DNA of 18,739 nucleotides, from the NCBI GenBank assembly GCA_964482395.1, contig CAYZXK010000109.1:1-18739 (forward strand), in the 5' to 3' direction. A model generated the notes under the pieces. The model ran no database searches. It was not told where the DNA came from and was given only the letters and a program-made list of their open reading frames with translations. Position numbers and translations under genes: made by a program. Every line of letters begins with the position of its first letter. Position 1 is the first letter of the stretch. The stretch comes from CAYZXK01 sp964482395. Its GTDB lineage: Bacteria > Planctomycetota > Phycisphaerae > UBA1845 > Fen-1342. Shown here in pieces: positions 15,692-18,739 of this stretch.

Positions 15692-17100
15692 CAGCGGTTG
15701 TCCCGGGTCGGCCCAAGCAACAGATTGCGGGCCAGGATCAGTTCCGGCAGGCCGCCGCGGACGACTTCAGCCGCGGCGGCATAATCCTGTCGTCGCGTTT
15801 CGTGATTGGGCAAGGCGACGGCGCAACCGACGCCCGCCGCCCGTAAGGCGATGATCCCCGGCTCGCTGTCCTCCAGCCCGACGCAGTAGCCGTAGTCGGA
15901 GCTGGGAACGGACATCTGAAATAGTGCCAGGCTGTACAGGTCACGGTGCGGCTTCAGTCGCGGCTCGCAGGCGTCAGTGGCGGTGACGAAAGCGTCGAAC
16001 AGCTTGTCCACCGGCCCCAGGCGTTGGGCAATCCGCTCCCGGCATTCCGCCGGCACCGGCCAGGCCTCCACCCGCTGCCGCAATAGATCCAAGACCACCC
16101 GCATGCAGGCCTGAGCTTCGTAGGCGATGGAGGCCGTGACCAGCGCGAGCTTGGCCGGGCGGCGCCGAAAACGGTCCGCCAAGTCGACCAGTCGGCCACG
16201 CCAACTGTCCAGCTCGGCCGGCGTGTGACCCAAGCTCGCCGTCCGTAGCAGGTGGTCGCGCAAGGGTTCGTACAGCGAATCGATCTCCGGACCCAGCCAG
16301 CCCTTGATCAGCGGAACGAACAGGTCGTAGCCCGGCATCGGTCCGACCAGAGGCTCAGTCGCCTTGCGGCCCAGCTCCGCAGCCAGTCGCCGGCCCTCCC
16401 CCCGCTCCAGCCGCTGGAGAATCGAGTGATATCGGAAGTAGTAAATGTCGAGGGCAGCCGCGACTAGGTCGCCTTCATGGGTCGGTCGGAACGCCGGCCC
16501 AAACCTGGTCAGCAGCGGTCGGACCAGTTCGCCGACGTTATCGGTCGTGACCTGGCCGCCGTCGATCAGTCGGGCGAAGTCGGGGTCCAGCAGTAAGTCT
16601 TTGAGGCCGCAATGTTGCGCGTTCAATCTGATCTCAGTTCGGCGCTGGGCATCCGGCATGCACGCGAGTGTCCAGACCAAAGCCTCCAGGAAGGCTTGGC
16701 TGAATGCCGCCCAGTCGATGTGCGCACGATAGCGTTGAACCAGGACCTCGGCGTGACGGAAGTTGCTGTTGCCGACCACCAGCGGTACGTCGAGCCGCTC
16801 ATCCAGACCCGGCCAGCGCTCCCGCTCCAGCCAGCCGGTCAGCCGCCGGACCATGTACTCCAGGGCGTGCAAGGCCAGCGGTTCGGTGGTCGTGCTGGTG
16901 CCGTCCATGTCGACCGCGAAGGCGACGATGTAGTCCAGGGGCGACCGAACCCGCGGCGCCAGCGGATACAGGTCATACGGAGAGAATACATAGCTCAGAT
17001 TGGGGACCCGGGCGAACTCGGTGACCCGCAACTGGGCCGCAAGCTGCCCGAGCTGAGCCGCGGCCTCATCGACGCTGAGATAGTCAGCTACCCTCTCCAT
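15691..17100 (-). CDS. Large-cap HAD-superfamily enzyme of unknown substrate
   Basis: 469 aa. All four HAD motifs are visible and spread over the chain: I, VDMDGTS with D64 and D66; II, VTAS with T322; III, K383 in LKPHRDLYSL; IV, E410 D411 in GLEDSEPG. The core therefore has the acid/base aspartate needed for phosphatase or phosphomutase chemistry. Between motifs I and II lies an insertion of about 240 residues, mainly helical, much longer than the roughly 70-residue cap of beta-phosphoglucomutase. The first 58 residues precede the core and include an aromatic/Pro-rich segment (YVFSPYDLYPLAP). In-frame stops directly upstream make the ATG at 17100 secure. Its TGA overlaps the ATG of the GH65 gene by one base. 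A role on a sugar phosphate made by, or feeding, GH65 is inferred from context. I do not recognise a named family. Confidence 0.8.
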   Translation of the reverse strand: MERVADYLSVDEAAAQLGQLAAQLRVTEFARVPNLSYVFSPYDLYPLAPRVRSPLDYIVAFAVDMDGTSTTTEPLALHALEYMVRRLTGWLERERWPGLDERLDVPLVVGNSNFRHAEVLVQRYRAHIDWAAFSQAFLEALVWTLACMPDAQRRTEIRLNAQHCGLKDLLLDPDFARLIDGGQVTTDNVGELVRPLLTRFGPAFRPTHEGDLVAAALDIYYFRYHSILQRLERGEGRRLAAELGRKATEPLVGPMPGYDLFVPLIKGWLGPEIDSLYEPLRDHLLRTASLGHTPAELDSWRGRLVDLADRFRRRPAKLALVTASIAYEAQACMRVVLDLLRQRVEAWPVPAECRERIAQRLGPVDKLFDAFVTATDACEPRLKPHRDLYSLALFQMSVPSSDYGYCVGLEDSEPGIIALRAAGVGCAVALPNHETRRQDYAAAAEVVRGGLPELILARNLLLGPTRDNR

Positions 17101-17187
17101 TCATCATCCCTGCCCGGCCGAGGACCGTCGCCGCTGCACGGCCATCGACCCTCTTTCGGCACGCAGTCTGATGCCGGCGTGGCCGGG

Positions 17188-17202
17188 TGGCAAGCGCTGC
17201 CA
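17188..17202. promoter_or_regulatory. Candidate operator in the HAD/pgmB divergent gap
   Basis: TGGCA-AGCGC-TGCCA has perfect 5-bp arms around a five-base centre. It lies 22 nt before the pgmB start and about 90 nt from the HAD start. It resembles a LacI-family sugar operator (TGGCAAGCGCTTGCCA type) lacking one base. The position fits joint control of sugar genes, but no regulator is encoded nearby. Confidence 0.3.
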
Positions 17203-17224
17203 AGGCGAAGTAATCTGACCGGGT

Positions 17225-17881
17225 ATGATTCGCGGCGTGATCTTCGACCTGGACGGGGTCCTGGTGACCACCGACGAGCTCCACTACCAGTCCTGGAAGC
17301 GTCTGACGCAGCAGGAGGGGATCGAGTTCGACCGGGAGATAAACCATCGGCTGCGCGGCATCGGCCGGATGGAGAGCCTGGAAATCGTGCTGGAGCGGGC
17401 CCCGCGGACGTATACCCCCCAGGAAAAGCTGGAGCTGGCCGAACGCAAGAACCGGTTTTACCGGGAGCTGCTGGCCGGCCTGACGCCCGCCGATCTGCTG
17501 CCGGGAGCCTTGCTGACAGTCCGAGAGCTGCGTCATCGTGGAATCAAGACCGCGGTCGCATCATCCAGCAAGAATACGCCGCTGATCATGGACCGGCTGG
17601 GCCTGTGGGAGTACTTCGACGCGGTCGCCGACGGGAATGACATCCAGCACGGGAAGCCGGACCCGGAGGTTTTTCTGCTGGCTGCACGCCGGCTGGGGCT
17701 TTTGCCGGCGGAGTGCCTGGTGATCGAGGATGCCCCGGCGGGCATCGAGAGCGCCCGGCGAGCGGGGATGCAGGTCTTCGGGATTGGCAGCCGCCAAACC
17801 CTGCCGGGCGTGCAGCGACTGGCGCCGGACCTGGCCCACGTCAGCGTGGACGAGCTGCTGGGCCCTTCCGACGCCAAATGA
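17225..17881 (+). CDS. pgmB: Beta-phosphoglucomutase
   Basis: 218 aa. It converts beta-glucose-1-phosphate to glucose-6-phosphate through a beta-glucose-1,6-bisphosphate intermediate, in the cytoplasm. Functional residues of the Lactococcus lactis enzyme are present with an offset of 0 or 1: nucleophile D8, acid/base D10, H20, R48 (in LRGIGRMESLE), the S113-S115-K116-N117 loop, K144 (GKPDPEV), and E168 D169 (EDAPAG). These residues, especially R48 and H20, separate it from general HAD phosphatases. The ATG at 17225 begins directly at the core strand (MIRGVIFDLDG); the ribosome site upstream is weak. It is transcribed away from the HAD-GH65 pair, a layout that fits processing of GH65-derived beta-glucose-1-phosphate. 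The call is firm by motifs. Confidence 0.93.
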   Translation: MIRGVIFDLDGVLVTTDELHYQSWKRLTQQEGIEFDREINHRLRGIGRMESLEIVLERAPRTYTPQEKLELAERKNRFYRELLAGLTPADLLPGALLTVRELRHRGIKTAVASSSKNTPLIMDRLGLWEYFDAVADGNDIQHGKPDPEVFLLAARRLGLLPAECLVIEDAPAGIESARRAGMQVFGIGSRQTLPGVQRLAPDLAHVSVDELLGPSDAK

Positions 17882-17912
17882 CCAGCCACTGCATGACGCC
17901 CTTGACCGCCAG

Positions 17913-17931
17913 CCCCGGCGTCCGACCGGGG
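17913..17931. terminator. GC hairpin after pgmB
   Basis: CCCCGG and CCGGGG form a perfect 6-bp stem with a 7-nt loop, 31 nt past the pgmB stop, in the short gap between two converging genes. No T-tract follows, so termination is plausible but unproven. Confidence 0.35.
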
Positions 17932-17944
17932 TCCGGGACTAAAC

Positions 17945-17957
17945 CGGGCAACGCCCG
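17945..17957 (-). terminator. Hairpin after the zinc-ribbon gene
   Basis: On the minus strand, CGGGC-GTT-GCCCG forms a 5-bp stem with a 3-nt loop, followed by GTTTA, 14 nt past the TGA at 17972. The short T-run makes it the more terminator-like of the two hairpins in this gap. Confidence 0.4.
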
Positions 17958-17971
17958 AAACCCAGCAAACA

Positions 17972-18691
17972 TCACAGGTGCAGGAACACTCCCAGGGTCA
18001 CCCCCATCAGACCGAGAAGCAACCCCACCAGCGTGTGCCCCCGTGGCCATCCGCCCGGACGCCGAAGCCAACTGGCCAAACCGAGAATTATGGCCGCCAC
18101 GCCCGGAACCAGCAGCGGACACAACGGAACGCCAAGGATGCCCAGTACCAGCGACGCGGTGCCCAGCCGGTCGTTAACGCTCCTGGACGCGGTCGGAACG
18201 CCTTCGGTCGAGAATGGCATGCCACACTGGTGACAGTTGTTGGCGGTGATATCGCAGCGGGCGGCGCATCGCGGACACTCGATCTGGCAGGTCCCGTCCT
18301 CGAGGCGGTGGATTCTCGGGGCCAGGTAACCGGCGGCCGCGTACGCGTGCATCGGCGTAGGATCTTCATCCTGGCCGTCGATCGCCACCGCCAGTTCAGG
18401 CCGTTGCGTGTTCGGGTCGATCCCCGGCACGCGGAAACGAGTTCCACAGGTGGGACAATGGCCGATTTGCCCCACCCGATCGGCCCGCGATTCCAGCAAC
18501 GCCCGACAACGCGGGCAGGCGAAGCTGAGCCGCTGCTGGACCGACGGGGGCGGTAGACCGCCACGCGGGAGCCGACCGCCGTCCCGCAGCGGCGGCACAG
18601 TCTGCCGCAGGCCGCAATGCGGGCAGCGCACCTCACGCCCGACCCACCCGATCTGCACCGTCATCGGGCGGTCGCAGCGTAGACAAAGCAT
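17972..18691 (-). CDS. Membrane protein with three zinc ribbons
   Basis: 239 aa if the ATG at 18691 is used. The same frame is open to the right edge, with a GTG at 18730, so the true start may lie there or beyond the window. Three CxxC...CxxC ribbons are seen: C3/C6 with C23/C26, C59/C62 with C79/C82, and C139/C142 with C153/C156. The first two share the same spacing (16 residues between pairs) and a WVGREVRC/RVGQIGHC core, so they look like an internal duplication of an MJ0042-type ribbon. Residues 177-207 and 218-238 are Gly/Leu-rich membrane segments like the DUF4190-type hairpin found in small bacterial membrane proteins. The ribbons would face the cytoplasm if the N-terminus stays inside. 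Function unknown; such proteins are common in Planctomycetota. Confidence 0.75.
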   Translation of the reverse strand: MLCLRCDRPMTVQIGWVGREVRCPHCGLRQTVPPLRDGGRLPRGGLPPPSVQQRLSFACPRCRALLESRADRVGQIGHCPTCGTRFRVPGIDPNTQRPELAVAIDGQDEDPTPMHAYAAAGYLAPRIHRLEDGTCQIECPRCAARCDITANNCHQCGMPFSTEGVPTASRSVNDRLGTASLVLGILGVPLCPLLVPGVAAIILGLASWLRRPGGWPRGHTLVGLLLGLMGVTLGVFLHL

Positions 18692-18739
18692 TGAGTAATG
18701 CCCAGACGGCTCACGCGGCCCCGACGACACGTCCAGCCC

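Noticed and set aside
1..18739. tRNA, rRNA, CRISPR arrays, insertion sequences, phage or defence genes
   Set aside because: I looked and saw no repeat-spacer pattern, transposase or integrase motif, cloverleaf or rRNA-like segment.

Overview
The window is about 18.7 kb of GC-rich bacterial chromosome, densely coded on both strands, with no rRNA, tRNA, CRISPR array, transposase or phage gene that I can see. The gene style suggests a Planctomycetota-like bacterium, perhaps Phycisphaerae. Pointers are a permease/spermidine-synthase/TPR fusion, a multi-zinc-ribbon membrane protein, a Bacillus-type three-gene succinate dehydrogenase, and many GTG or weak-SD starts. This placement rests on gene content and memory of families, not on a search.

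Layout. 1-969 (-) is the N-terminal 323 residues of a GT39/ArnT-like membrane glycosyltransferase that runs off the left edge. It is followed by a 575-nt non-coding divergent region (970-1544) with a perfect 15-bp palindrome. 1545-4649 (+) is a 1034-aa membrane/SpeE-like/TPR fusion. 4650-4941 is a convergent gap holding a 38-nt structured hairpin. 4942-7497 (-) is alpha-glucan phosphorylase and 7699-9030 (-) an alpha-D-phosphohexomutase of the GlmM/PMM type. 9180-9689 (+) is a small acidic lipoprotein. 9751-13236 (-) is a complete sdhC-sdhA-sdhB operon behind a consensus-like sigma70 promoter. 13358-17100 (-) is a two-gene unit: a large-cap HAD enzyme whose stop codon overlaps the start of a GH65 enzyme. 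17225-17881 (+) is a divergent beta-phosphoglucomutase. 17972-18691 (-) is a three-zinc-ribbon protein with two membrane segments.

How it fits together. Much of the window concerns alpha-glucoside breakdown. The GT35 phosphorylase yields alpha-glucose-1-phosphate from glucan. The phosphohexomutase next to it belongs to the superfamily that interconverts alpha-hexose phosphates. The GH65 enzyme, if it is a phosphorylase, would yield beta-glucose-1-phosphate, which the adjacent beta-phosphoglucomutase turns into glucose-6-phosphate. The SDH complex then links central carbon metabolism to the quinone pool.

The least explained part is the 469-aa HAD protein, translationally coupled to GH65 and facing pgmB. 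It has all four HAD motifs and an insertion of roughly 240 residues. This HAD/GH65/pgmB locus is my best candidate for an undescribed system.
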